From positions 12,231,723-12,295,722 of the forward strand of contig NC_069124.1 of NCBI RefSeq assembly GCF_026914265.1: 64,000 bases of DNA. Direction: 5' to 3'. This document shows, in pieces, positions 52,103-64,000 of this stretch (the stretch's first letter is position 1; each line of letters opens with the position of its first letter). The position numbers and the translations under genes were made by a program. The notes under the pieces are model-generated. The model ran no database searches, had not been told where the DNA came from, and saw only the letters and a list, made by a program, of their open reading frames with translations. Origin of the DNA: Mya arenaria. Lineage: Eukaryota > Mollusca > Bivalvia > Myida > Myidae.

Positions 52103-55100
52103 ATGGATATCATACGAAAGAGTGTCCATCTTATTATATTCATATTGTTCATTAATATTCATCTTAGCGGTAAGTTGTGTTTAGTAAAAACAACTTTTTA
52201 AGTAAACAACAATCGACTTAATTAATCATATTTAATTCCAATTCTGTTTTAACTTGATTTTACCACCGATTGGTTTCGTGAGCTTTTCAGAATTTCAGCG
52301 ATTTCTTTATAAAATGTGAAACAATACTTCGAAAAACATACATGCATATAGCAAAAACGTCGAAATTCTTTATCAAACACCTAAATTTGTGCGTTTTACT
52401 TTAAGAATCCAACTCATTTCAATACTGTATGTAAGTTTTAAAGTTGCACTCTCACATATTAAACGTTTTGACAACGTTTTGACAACCTTTTTTATTTTAT
52501 TTTTTTTCTGGAACGAGCCAATCTATGCGAACATGCATGGAAATCAGTGATATAAGACTTCTGACAAAAAGTCAGATCGCAGATTTTCATATTTAAGTTC
52601 ATATATTGATGTTTTATGCCTTTTTCTTAAACCGTGAGTAACGCTTTTAGCCATAAACATTAGTTTTGAACGGAAATATGAAAATCTGATCTTTTGTCAG
52701 CAGACTTATATCACCGGTATGCAGATATTTACGCAAACAATTAAAAAACCCACAATAAAACAGTTTTCAAAACGATATACCGTTGAGAGTGCAGCTGTAA
52801 GTACAACACAATGATCTGTTTCTAAGCACGTGATCAAAATACGTTTGAAATAACGAGTCTTCTATACAGATGGAGTATGCACGTGGCCCAGCGAGTTCTC
52901 CTCGAGCACGTGGCTTTCGAACCGGCAGGGGACGCTGGTGTTCAAGGAGACCACGATGGACGGATGGTCATTCTTGCTGGACGGACAGAATGTTTCACAG
53001 TGGCAGTGCACCAACGCCGATCATTTCGCCACCGAAGGGTACCTTATGCTGCGGTAATTATACAGGCGAATTATATACTATTAACTTTATTTAGCCATAA
53101 CTAAGTGCATAAAATTTGTCAATTAATTTTATTTGATATGCATCTTATACTGTTTATATAGTATGTCAAGAAGCAATCGGCTGTAGCATCTAAACTATTG
53201 AAGTTTCGATTCATTTAAAGTTATGAACAAATGGTTAAGTAAATAGTGTACATTGACTGAATGGACTTCTTAAGGAATCTCAAAATGATCAGATAATCTA
53301 CGCCGACTTTAATAAGATCATTATAACTACATTTGCATCTGAGCCTAATTTGAAATGTCTCTGGTGTTGCAGTTCAGTCCTGACCTTCGACCAGTTCAAT
53401 GCTCCTTATTACGCTTACCTCTGTCTCCGCATGGCGCGCCTCACCGACCACTCCTTCCGCTATTACATTGAGGCCCGTAAGTGTAATAGTAAGATTGATA
53501 TTTTTCAGATCTGTGAACAGTTTCAAACAGTTTGTGACCTCAACCTACTATGCGTATCTCTGTCTACGAATGACAAAGGTCACCGCTAACTCGTACAGAT
53601 ACTACATTGAGGCCCGTAAGTGTTGATATTAAGAAACTTAAGGAAGTTGATCACATGTACTGCGTAGAGGCCCGTAAGTGTAGTAATTAAGAAACTTTAG
53701 GAAATTGATCAAACTATGTACGTACCATTTATTTTGCTGAAAACAGTATACCTGATTGTTTGGAAGGATTAAGTTCAACAAATGGTTTTATGTTATAGCG
53801 GAGCAAGTTAAAATTGGACGCGCCAGGTATCTGATTGCTCCAAGCGGCACTTACTCTTTAAAGACCGAGATGTGTTACCAACAGTTTGGGTCTGAGGGTT
53901 CCGAATATGAGGTCCTCATCCGGTCGGGCGCCGAGGGATCCGCTGCTGTCAGCTGTCCATGGGTGTTCCTCGGCGAGTACGACTATACACACGAAACTTC
54001 TGGAGGCGTTGTCACATGTACCGGAAGTGGAGACACGTGGGACACATGCTCAGATAACACGTTGATGACGTTCGACCTGAACGCGTGTGCAACGAAAGTT
54101 GCTTATTCAGGTATAAACTTAACATGATGAAAGTAAAATATCATGAACTGAACATACTATCATACAACATGGTATCTCGCCAATAAGTATAGCAATGACA
54201 CAACCCACATGATGTGTTTCAGACACGAGCACGGTAACGTGTGTTGACACGGTGCCGTCAGGGGGAGACAATTACGTCACCGTCTACAACAGCGGAACTA
54301 CGGACGGCGTTAACACGTTCCAATTCGCTTGTTTTGTAAGCTGTCTATTTGTGTCTTGTATTGTTAACATAGTGCATGGTTAATATATTTTAAAGCTTCT
54401 ATTTATTTTATATAATATTTATATTATTCTGACTTACGTTCTGACAAACGTCAATGCAAATGCAAATCCCGTTTGTATAGTTGTTTTGTTTATGTGATTC
54501 TAATTCATTTTCTGTATTTTTTCTTCTTTTACTTAAGGCTGTATCCGACGACAAGACAGCAGCCTCTGTTGCTCCGAGTTTCTGTCGAAAGTCAATGTCG
54601 TCGGCATCTTTCCCGACGGATGCGAACGGCAATCTCATTGGCGCCAAAATAACCATTACCAACATTATAGGTGAGATCCACGGTCCACCACCCTCTACTG
54701 TTTTAACTATAAAATGACACGTCTAAGCATTGGCTTGATTTTACACAAATACATTGGAATATATATTATTTTATAAATTCATTTGTTCCAATTTGTTGTT
54801 TTGTTGTGGCTCTGGAAATTGTGACTAATTTTGTGGCGACTTTTTATTTCAGACTCCTGTCGTGAGTTTATAATTCTACACATATTTTTTTTACTGTAAC
54901 ATAAATCTATCATATATTCTACATACATTTATTTATCATATAGTTAAATAACACTATTTATTCTACATAAATTAGTCATATAGCCTACATATATTTATTC
55001 TACATATATTAATCATATAGTCTACATACATTTATTTTTCATATAGTTTAATAACACTATTTATTCTACATAAATTAGTCTTATAGCCTACATATATTTA

Positions 55101-56114
55101 TTCTACATAAAATTATCACATCGCCTACACATATTTTTCGTTGGTTTCATTTGTTGAATAAATAGATGTGCTTTTATCATTTATAAACAATTATATCAAA
55201 TATGACATCTACATAATGCATGTCTATGACTGTATTAAAATAAAAATGCGATTGTGGTTTATTGGAATTATCTGACATGATTGCCTTTCAATTAATCGGT
55301 TAGTATCCTGTCCGGATCTGGCCGCCCCCGCCGGTGGCACCGTCAACATTGTGACGGACGGCGCGACCACCACTGCCTCGTACGAATGCGCGCCGGAGTA
55401 CGCCCTGTACGGGGACGCCGAGCGCACGTGCATGGGAGACGACACCTGGACGGGAGACTCACCGTCTTGTAGTGAGTAAATAATTAACAAACATACGTAC
55501 AACAATTGGATTTCTTAAAATTTCCGTCAGTATTTTTTTAATGAAAACACATTTATAAGAACGTGATTCAGATTTTGAGTGTACAATGTATAAGGGTAAA
55601 TCAAGTCAACTGTTAACGGTAGCCGTAGTTATCAAGCGAGTGCAAGTACAATGTGTATGATTTCGCAGTAAATACACATTTAAGGTTGCGGTCAATTTTA
55701 AGCTACAATCACACAAGTTCTTCTCTTTTCAACTTCACTCAGAATGCATTGCCCCTGACCCATTGTTGAACGGTAACGTGACGGTATCTGGTGACGGTGA
55801 CGTAGCGACGTACACGTGCGATGTTGGGTTCGTTCTAAAAGGCGACCAAAATCGGTATTGCTCCACCGAGGGCTATTCTTGGAACGGAACGGAACCAACA
55901 TGTGGTAACATTTCATGAAACTCTGTTTGTACATGTACAACTAATAGTCCGCGCAAAACTGCCAGGATGATAATAAAAAATTATAGAATTTAACCACAGC
56001 GTATATTGTATTGTTGTTGTTTGCAGTCATGTAGCAGTATATACGTATTCCGCTGATAGAACTACGGAAATTATACCATATGACTCTGTTAACTGAAATA
56101 CACTTGTATTATTA

Positions 56115-56167
<53 letters not shown>

Positions 56168-59100
56168 ATTATTATTATTATTATTATTTTTTTATTTTTT
56201 TTTTATTATTATTATAATTATTATTATTTTAGACACTTGCTCGCCCCTGACCACTCTCTCATTCGGATCTATCTCGCTGACGTCAGAAGGTGGCACAACC
56301 GTGGCATCATTTTCCTGTGACGTCGGTTATAGTCTGGATGGTGTCACGTCAGTTTCTTGTCAGCTTGACGGAACGTGGAGCGACACGTTACCAGGATGTG
56401 GTAGGTTTAGGCGGTAAATGGCGGATGTATGTGTGTGTGGGGATAACAAGTACCGTTTTCCTTCCGATATACTGTTATTATGTCTGAAACTTTAAAAATG
56501 TAGTCACTAGTTTGTCTCTCTCTCTCTCTCTCTCTAAATCTATATGTATTTTACATAATTTCCATCGCCCTCTACACTGTTTTACATGTAAATGCAAACT
56601 GATTATTTCGTATAAGTATCTTTGTAAAATGATTAATACGTAAATAATTAAATGAGCACTAGGGTAAAATAATAACATTGCAGTTGAATGTGGCGCGCTG
56701 ACAACACCAAATTTAGCCAGCTTATCGATGTCCACGAACGGTTCAAATACGCTCACTACGTTCACGTGCCAGACCGGATATGACGTCAGCGGGGAGGCAA
56801 CATTAGCTTGCGCATCAGACGGAAGCTGGTCTGGAAATGAGCCTGCTTGCGGTACGCTCTTTAAACTTAAACATAGCCATCTCCAGAGTCTAAACAATAA
56901 TTGAACACTTATTGAACTGAATCAATCATCGTTTTCATGACCGATTTAAAATAAAAACATTATGACCTTTATAGCCTTGTAGTAGTAAACCCGGCGGCTA
57001 AAACATTAGGACAACAATCGTCAAGTCCAACAGTTCCTATTTTGTACATGTAGTCATTAAGCCATGCGAAACGCTGTTACCAAAAGTAATGTATGTGACT
57101 CGGGTACTCCATGTAGTGGGACGCCACACGCTCTTGACGAGTGCTGGGATTGTATTTTTTACAGTGTGCGAGCAACTGTCTTCCCCGGTCTCTGGAAGTG
57201 TTGTCGTGAACGTCGCCACTGGAACGGCCACCTACTCATGTGACGTCGGCTACTCCTTGGATGGTGACGCCACCCGCACGTGCATAATGGACGGAACCTC
57301 CTGGTCTGGCACTGCACCTTCGTGTGGTACGGTATAAATGAATTAAGTGGCCACGGTTGTTTTTCTAATTTGCCTTATGATTTATTTGAATGCTTGTGTT
57401 TGTCTTAAGATTGGGTTTCAAATGGACAAATTACAATTCACAATCTTCCATTCTCTATCCATCGTTTAAATAGTTTGTTTAAAATCCTCATCCGATCGTC
57501 GTTGTTCTTCGGGTCCGTAATTTTAATAAAACTACTTCTTCTTAGCCGCTTGCCTATCATTGGCGTCACCAGACGGCGGGAACGTTTCCTTGACAACAGA
57601 CGGTATGCAGACGACAGCCAGCTTCACGTGCAATAGTGGAGCGAGGCTTATTGGAGTATCGGCTGCTGTCTGTCTAACTGATGGCACGTGGTCTAGCGTA
57701 GAACCAACGTGTAGTATGTGAATTTCTTTGTATTTTCTCTCCATTGATAAATATAATTCCACTTCATACGATACTGCTTTATGCAGGTGTTTTATTTACA
57801 TATACATCACAATATATCTTTTAGGGCATGATTAAAAAACAATCGGATATAAATTTGCTCCTACGCAGATTGAATACATTGCAACCAGAATACATCAACT
57901 TGTGTGTATGTGTATGCGTGTCAGGACTCGATGAAATGTCATCCATGTTTACTAACTTCCAGAGACTTGCGCCACGCTCTCAGCCCCACCCAGTGGTAAC
58001 GTTACGTTGGTCAGTGACAGTACAGGGACGTCAGCGGAATACAACTGCACGACCGGGTATCAGCTCGTTGGATCCGGCGTCCGCTCGTGCCTTGAAGATG
58101 GCTCGTGGAATGGTACACAACCTTCGTGCGGTGAGTAATTCAAAAACAAAATATAATTTACATATAACACAATTACCTTTTGCACCATACATACCACTAA
58201 ATGTGACCCTTATTGAGAAGAAAGATTTAGACCATCTTTGAACTTTACTCTTAATATGTAGAATGTGTATTACCTGCCGCCCCCGACAATGGGTCCGTGA
58301 CTTTGACCGGAAGTGATGCAATGTTCACGTGCAACACTGGTACCACCCTCAGCGGCGCAACCATAGCCTCATGCGGAAGTGATGGGGAGGGATGGAGCGC
58401 CGAAACACCCATTTGTGGTTTGTGCACATTTGTGTTACCAGAGCGATATGTATACTGACAGCAATTTATTCATGTAAAAAGTGAAATAATTCCGCTCTAA
58501 TTTTGAATGTAAACAAGGGTTTTGTCGCGTTCATCATCGTAATATATGCGTGTAAGCGTACATGTTTCTTTCCTTTTATACACAATGCAAATAATCTGCG
58601 AAAACTGCGAAATTATGCCACATTATTTCATCAATATGTTTTTTAAACACCCAGTTGTGTGCGCCAGCCTGGGCCCGTTGTCGACGGGTGAAAGTATGGA
58701 ACTTACGTCACCAGACGGTCTACAGACCCTCGCAACGTTCACGTGCCAGCTTGGATACAGTCTACAAGGAAACCAGAATCTCACGTGCAGTGAGGACGGC
58801 TCCTGGGACGCCACAACGCCAACCTGCAGTATGATGACATTCTAGATCCTTTTCAACAGTTTTTTTATTTGGTTTTCGAATTGAAATTCAATGTTTTGTG
58901 ACAGTCTTTATAATGTTTGCACCATCGCCGTCGTTGTCGGTCACATTCTCAAACCATCTAAGATATCGACATAAAACTTCGTATACACAATATGAACATG
59001 CCCATCAAAGCCCAAAACATCGTTTGGTCTTTGGAGTCGTTGTTAAAGGTTATTTTGAGCAAAATTTATTGCCACACATTATGCCCCCTAAGCGCCGCTT

Positions 59101-62100
59101 TGTCAGAAATATGTGCAAGATTAAATAAAGGCGTTTTAAGATGAAACGCATTCATCATTTATGTTTGCCAAACATTTTCATGATATTTAAGACAAACATT
59201 TCGAACTTTGAACTTTTCACAAGACTATTTTATAAGACTCTTGACCTAGATGTTCACCATTGACCTACTGACCTCGTAATCAAGTATGTCTTAATGCTTG
59301 TTAAGGGCATCCGACATCTACAGTTTGATGGTTCTAGGTCTAAGGATTCTCGATTTACTCAGCGAAAAATGATTTCATTAAACTGTTTCATCTACGTTGT
59401 GCCTACTGATGTAAAAAGTTAAAAACAATAGGGGCCATCAACTGAAAGTTTTTGATGGTCAAACTGGTCTCGAGTTCCTGTGCGGACAATATTTTCGTAA
59501 GACAAACTGTTGACCGTGACCTTGGCCACTGACCTATTGACCCAAAACAATAAAATTGAATGTTACATTGACCTTTGACCTAATGACCCCTTCCAACAAG
59601 AGATTCGAAAACTGGTCAAGGGCAATCTACCTCTAAAATTTAAATTTGATGGTCACTATTAACACTCATTGTCTACATTTTTTATGATTTTAAATACTGG
59701 TTTTCAGATAAGTGCGAGGACCAGACAGACCCCAGTAGCGGAAATGTAACCCTGACAACGGACGGAACAACGACCAGTGCGATTGTCTCGTGCGACCAGG
59801 GATTCAGCATCAGTGACGTCAGCAGTGTTACAGCTGAGTGCAGCCCTGAGGGAACTTGGGACGTCATGGGAGTCACTTGTGGTGATAATTTTCATAAGAC
59901 AAAATAAAAACCACCTTTTTGGCTTCTATAATAGTTTTAAATTTAAATTCGATCTTATAGGAACAAAATTATATTTTTGTATATATATATACATTTACTA
60001 AAGCCTCAAGACATTTACTGTATACTTTCCTTTGGTATAATTCCAGTGGAATGCCAGACCCTAGCCAACGTAACTAGCGGTTCTGTGACGGTGACGACGA
60101 ACGGTTCTCTCAGTGATGTTTCCTACACATGCCTTCCTGGATATGACCTTGTCGGGGCGGGGTCAAGGTCGTGCTTATCAGACGGAACGTGGGAGGGCAC
60201 TGACCCTTCATGTGGTAAGTTGACATTACAGTATCATGTTTCATTTAATAAAATGTATACAAATGACAACAACATGCTGATTAATGATGTAAGGATTTCA
60301 ATGTGCCTTAAAAGCGCTACACGATATTGTATGTAAACGTTCGCATTAAACAAAGAAAGCATTACTAAATTACAGACACTTAATTCAATATGCGTTATAA
60401 CAACTCGTTATCTTTCAGTGTGTTCACCGCCTGCATCTTTTACCAATGGCGGTGTCACTGTATCAAGTGACGGAATGACCGTGGCCTTTACATGTGACCT
60501 TGGCTACTCCCTAGACGGGGCCTCCACCACTTTGTGCGATCCCGCTGGCTTAGGCTGGAACCATGCTATTCCTTCATGTGGTATGTATAGTATAATACTT
60601 GTCTTCGGCAGAACATGTAAAGGTTTAGATGTTGATACGGACGAAATATTCTTCTCATTGACTGATCCCTTTTCCACTTTGTTTGGTAAATATGTTTTCA
60701 TTTATTTGTATGCCCAGTAAGCAGGCTGTTTCATGTCCAACACAAGACAGTGGAGTGCCGTTCATATCATGCAAATAATAAACACCGCAAAACTTCTTAG
60801 GCGGGCATTACTATTAGATGGGGCCTTTTATCTTAAAAGATCTTCTGCTGATGAAACGTGTTCTAACTAGTTTGTATCTGGTGGATATATACAAAATGCG
60901 TAATAATGTATCTTGATAGTTATCGACACCATGTCTGGAATGTTTTGTGGATGTAAGTAAGATGGTTTCTCAAGTCGAGATCACAAATACAGTGATCCAT
61001 TCAGCACTGATAGGTTCGGAACATTACTAAGGCCAAAAGACATACGGTTGCACGCATAATGCCATATACTGTATAGCTCAGAGGCTGTCTTTCTTTGCGA
61101 AACCGTTATTTATTTCATGTTGCTAGAGAATGTACTTGTGTCGGTTCGACGCTTTCTTAACAGTTAACAAATAACATACATTGCAGTGCTTTGTGAAAGT
61201 GTGTCAAACCCTAGCAACGGTGATGTTACCATAACAACAAATGGAAGCACGAGCGTGGCAACATACAACTGTATGGCTGGATACTCTCTGCAAGGCGTGA
61301 CTTCCAGTGACGTCACCTGTCAATCAAATGGAGCATGGAGTCAATCTCCACCCACTTGCGGTAACTGCACTATTTTGTCTCTAAACGTTCAAGTTTCATT
61401 AACTTAGTTTGTTGAAAATAATTGTTTGTACTTTTTTATTGTTATAAATCGTGCTTGAAAAAATTTCTGACTTCCATCGAAGTATTTGATAAAAGGCACT
61501 AATCGGAAGAGGAATTCGATAGAAATTTACATAGCCTTGGTCCTAAATTTAAGATTTTTTTCAGTTCAATGTACCCCATTGTCAGACCCAGACAGTGGCT
61601 CGGTGACCTTAAACTTCAATGACACCGCTACCATGGCAACGTACACGTGTGTACAGGGATACCACGTGGATGGTGTAGAAACGATAACGTGTGGATCGGA
61701 CGGTGCCTGGGAACAAACACCGCCATCTTGTGGTAACGCAGCCAGCATTTTGTTCTGTGAACATCAAGATATAAACGAGGATGATAGCCGGTGATGCAAA
61801 TTAATGTTTATGATATTATCGAAGCTTAAACAACATTAAATCGAATACATAAATGAACCTTCGCGTTACAAGTTTGTTTTTTTTTGCACTCAGAAAACTT
61901 TAATACAATTCATATCAGACAATAAATATTTATGTACTGTTTATATATGCCAGTTTGCGACACCCCTGCGACGCCTGCCGATGGCTCTGTGGTCGTGTCG
62001 ACAGACGGCGGGACTGTCAGGTACTCGTGCGATTCCGGGACCACCCTGGCAGGGAACGTCGAGCAGCAGTGTCAGACAAATGGGCAGGGTTGGGCCGGGA

Positions 62101-64000
62101 CACCACCAATATGTGGTACATCGTCTTTTTAAACAAAAAGAGTACATACTGTCGCTTTTGTAACATTGAAGAATGCTGGTTTCTGTGCTGTTCTGTTTCT
62201 GTAATTTCAAACTGTAGGATTTAACAGACAGACATATTTGCGAATTCATGCAAATAAACTGAATAAAATTCTTGCTTTCGAAAACATCCGTACCCTAGAC
62301 ACAAATTTGATGTTTCAAGTAACATAGGTAGTATGCTGCCCAAATATAGCGTTTTAAGTATCATCATGTGTGTAACGAGGATGTTTAAAACGTATATTGT
62401 ATACCGATCTTTTTTCAGTATCATGTACGACATTGACCCAACCTGATAACGGCAACATGACCACGTCTACTGACGGTTCAGCTTCTACCGTAACGTACAC
62501 ATGTGACGTCGGTTACACGTTGGCTGGTGACGGGACGAGGCAGTGTAGCGTCACTGGCGTTTGGACTGGCTCTGACCCGATTTGTCGTATGTTCTTATTA
62601 CATCACTAGCACTTTATCTCTACGATTACAGTGTATTAAAGAGCCATATCTTTTCTGTGCCGCATTTTTTCTGATATACACTTCGCCGAAACAAGATGTT
62701 ATCAAGTTGAAATTCACATTAAAGCGGATACTTATGTATTCAATTGCAGAAATGTGCACGGCGTTAGTCACACCGAATAGTGGTTCTGTCCACTTTATCA
62801 GTAACGGCACGTCGACGGTCGCGAGTTTCATGTGCGTCCCCGACTACATGTTGTCAGGCAGCAGCGAGTCACAATGCACAAGTACAGGGGTCTGGACGCA
62901 AGTGTCACCGACGTGTGGTATGTGTTACAGACACGGAATACGATAAAATGTATAGCTCTCTAATATTCAAATTCAAATATTTACATCCGCCCAGTCTTTT
63001 GTAAAGAGGAGACTTGACATTCATATTGTGTAACCGCAAACGGCCAGGAGTTTCGAAACCAGCATAGCATCGAATCTGAATATACCATGGACGATATATG
63101 CTATTTACAGTTTGTGAGTCTCCGGCGGCACCAGATCAGGGCGCGGTTTCGCTGTCGGCGGATAACATGACGGCGACGTTCCGCTGTGACGTCGGTTACG
63201 TAATCTCCGGGTCTGACGTTAGGGAGTGCAGCTCCGTTGGCCTTGGCTGGGATGGAACACAGCCTACTTGTGGTGGGAATTATTGTTATCAGTATACAGT
63301 GTCGTAATCTGTGAATGTATTGTTATTCATATTAATCAAATAACTTTGTGAGGTGCTTTCGAAGACATATTCTTTACCAGGTAAACGTAAACGAAAATGA
63401 CCAGTGAATTCTTTAACAATGTTCATTTTCTAGTTATATTATTGAAATCTTGTGTCCTCTCGTTGTTTTTCAAAGAACCTTGCGAGGCGCTTTCTCAGAT
63501 CGAGAACGGAAGTGTTTCCCTGGATACGGAAGGCAGCACAACCCGCGCTGTACACTCATGCATGCTGGGTGCCACGCTTACAGGGGAAAGCGTTCTGCAT
63601 TGTTTACAGAATGGCTCATGGAGTAGCCTCCAGCCAAACTGCGGTCAGTGGCGATGCATTCCGTTACTTTAGTAGCTTTGGTTGAATTTCCTACTGTTTT
63701 AAAATTGCAACTGGGCAACTGAAGTTGTATGTGCAGAGAATGGGAGAGAATATTACTTTTTAGTTTGGACAACTTGAACTTCTTAAACATCAAAGTACTC
63801 GACATTTTCTTTGTAATTGAGTTGCCCTTGTCACAAGAAATATAACCCTCGTATCCGTTTGTTCTAAAACAGTAGATACTAACGTACAGTCACAATTTTC
63901 AGTGTTGTGTCCGACATTATCTGCTCCCGACAGTGGATTGGTTTCTATGTTTACCGATGGGATGACGTCAACAGCCAACTTCTCCTGCGGGTCAGACTAT
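52103..64000 (+). CDS. Secreted or membrane sushi-domain (CCP) protein with an N-terminal cysteine module; 3' end outside window
   Basis: Exons: 52103-52169 (signal peptide MDIIRKSVHLIIFILFINIH), 52870-53053, 53373-53476 or alternative 53509-53615, 53799-54110, 54223-54335, 54538-54670, then one CCP domain per exon from 55304. Phase is kept throughout. Exons 2-6 (about residues 23-304) form a cysteine-containing module with CTWPSEF near its start, AYLCLRM, CPWVFLGEYDY, DTWDTCSD and FQFACFAVSDD; this resembles the DUF7042-7045 type ectodomains of invertebrate surface proteins, by memory of their pattern. At least 20 CCPs follow. Such proteins bind ligands outside the cell (adhesion, complement-like defence), but no specific role can be assigned. 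An acceptor at 51982 suggests a spliced 5' UTR. The C-terminus, and thus whether a membrane anchor exists, is not visible. Confidence 0.9.
52438..52800. mobile_element. Palindromic MITE in intron 1 of the sushi gene
   Basis: Ends AAAGTTGCACTCTCAC and TTGAGAGTGCAGCTGTAA are inverted repeats. Inside, GTGATATAAGACTTCTGACA ... GATTTTCATATTT pairs with AAATATGAAAATCTGAT ... TGTCAGCAGACTTATATCAC, so nearly the whole 363 bp folds back. No coding capacity. Confidence 0.7.
53373..53476 (+). CDS. Sushi gene exon 3a (alternative form)
   Basis: 104 nt, acceptor GGTGTTGCAG, donor GTAAGTGT. Enters at phase 2 and leaves at phase 1, coding SVLTFDQFNAPYYAYLCLRM then ARLTDHSFRYYIEA. Only 32 bases separate its end from the start of exon 3b, which codes the same stretch of the module. 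Confidence 0.85.
53509..53615 (+). CDS. Sushi gene exon 3b (alternative form)
   Basis: 107 nt, acceptor GATATTTTTCAG, donor GTAAGTGT. Same entry and exit phase as 3a, coding SVNSFKQFVTSTYYAYLCLR then MTKVTANSYRYYIEA, one residue longer. It is open, has good splice sites and keeps the Tyr-Ala-Tyr-Leu-Cys core, so it looks functional. Confidence 0.82.
54853..54861 (+). CDS. Candidate 9-nt microexon of the sushi gene
   Basis: ACTCCTGTC sits between a good acceptor (ACTTTTTATTTCAG) and a good donor (GTGAGTTT), and would be in phase between exon 6 and the first CCP exon, adding three residues including a cysteine. It also resembles the start of the CCP1 exon (TATCCTGTCCG), so it may instead be a relic of a copied exon start. 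Confidence 0.35.
54900..55145. repeat. AT-rich tandem repeat in the sushi gene
   Basis: About two units of roughly 110 bp, with sub-repeats of TTATTCTACATAAATTAGTC and ATAGCCTACATATATTTATT. Intronic, before the CCP1 exon. Confidence 0.7.
55304..64000 (+). CDS. CCP (sushi) exon array, 19 complete domains and the start of a twentieth
   Basis: Exons: 55304-55471, 55743-55904, 56233-56400, 56684-56851, 57165-57326, 57546-57713, 57963-58130, 58262-58417, 58655-58828, 59708-59881, 60047-60214, 60419-60580, 61187-61360, 61565-61732, 61954-62115, 62419-62586, 62750-62917, 63111-63272, 63476-63643, 63903-beyond 64000. Every complete exon is a multiple of three (156-174 nt), starts and ends in phase 1, and codes one domain of 52-58 residues with four cysteines, the pattern C...G.V....(Y/F)xC..GY.L.G...xC..G.W....P.C. 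Any exon can be skipped or duplicated without changing frame, the usual route by which CCP arrays grow. Several domains begin with a near-identical (V)xC start and contain N-x-T/S glycosylation sites (NVT, NMT, NGS). Confidence 0.95.
56105..56235. repeat. (ATT)n microsatellite before a CCP exon acceptor
   Basis: A long run of TTA/ATT triplets with a T-rich interruption, ending directly in the polypyrimidine/AG of the exon at 56233. A shorter (CT)n run lies at 56513-56535. Confidence 0.9.
59230..59660. repeat. AGGTCA-rich degenerate repeat in the sushi gene intron
   Basis: Contains several TGACC half-sites, including CATTGACCTACTGACCTC, CACTGACCTATTGACCC and the close pair TTGACCTTTGACCTAATGAC near 59570. 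Similar text occurs at 20520-21215. Explains why the intron between CCP exons 9 and 10 is the longest of the array (58829-59707). Confidence 0.5.

Noticed and set aside
57061-57110. Relic CCP exon start (TGCGAAACGCTGTTACC) before the CCP5 exon
   Set aside because: The phase after the nearest AG is wrong and the similarity to other CCP exon starts is short; chance is likely.

Overview
This window is eukaryotic and most likely comes from a bivalve mollusc or close lophotrochozoan. It is AT-rich, has many-exon genes with short exons in long introns, and is crowded with short inverted-repeat transposons, tRNA-derived SINE relics, minisatellites and one LINE. The organism call is inference from gene content and repeat style. 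I see no bacterial genes, CRISPR array, LTR retroelement or virus copy.

Four protein genes can be supported by exon-by-exon reconstruction. (1) Minus strand, about 905-8429: the first five coding exons of a CHST15-like Golgi sulfotransferase; its 3' exons lie beyond base 1. (2) Plus strand, 25432-43211: a complete 26-exon coronin-7 gene (936 codons plus stop), with two beta-propellers, a proline-rich linker and an acidic C-terminus. (3) Minus strand, 46168-49945: complete five-exon UFM1 (84 codons plus stop), convergent with coronin-7. (4) Plus strand, 52103 to the window end: a secreted or membrane protein with a signal peptide, a cysteine-bearing N-terminal module and at least 20 sushi (CCP) domains, one per exon; it runs off the right edge.

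Layout. 1-700: 51-bp minisatellite, probably in a sulfotransferase intron. 0.9-8.4 kb: sulfotransferase exons, with a 20-bp and a 40-bp tandem array abutting in intron 1. 8.4-25.4 kb: no confident gene; it holds a 52-bp minisatellite, a two-hairpin element, a foldback element, an old 3.9-kb DNA transposon with long terminal inverted repeats, a pair of TAA-flanked MITEs and a 694-bp TIR element. 25.4-44 kb: coronin-7. 44-46 kb: degenerate intergenic repeats. 46-50 kb: UFM1, whose large intron holds a LINE interrupted by a second copy of the 0.7-kb TIR element. 51.3-51.6 kb: 20-bp minisatellite. 52.1-64 kb: sushi gene.

The most notable observations are a pair of tandem, similar exons in the sushi gene, 32 bases apart, whose lengths force either/or use; repeated partial exon copies just upstream of several coronin-7 exons, including a ladder of five before exon 11; a dispersed element built of two long hairpins and found at two loci; and an old DNA transposon with oriented ACGTTAC motifs inside its ends. 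The genes are not an operon and show no obvious joint pathway.
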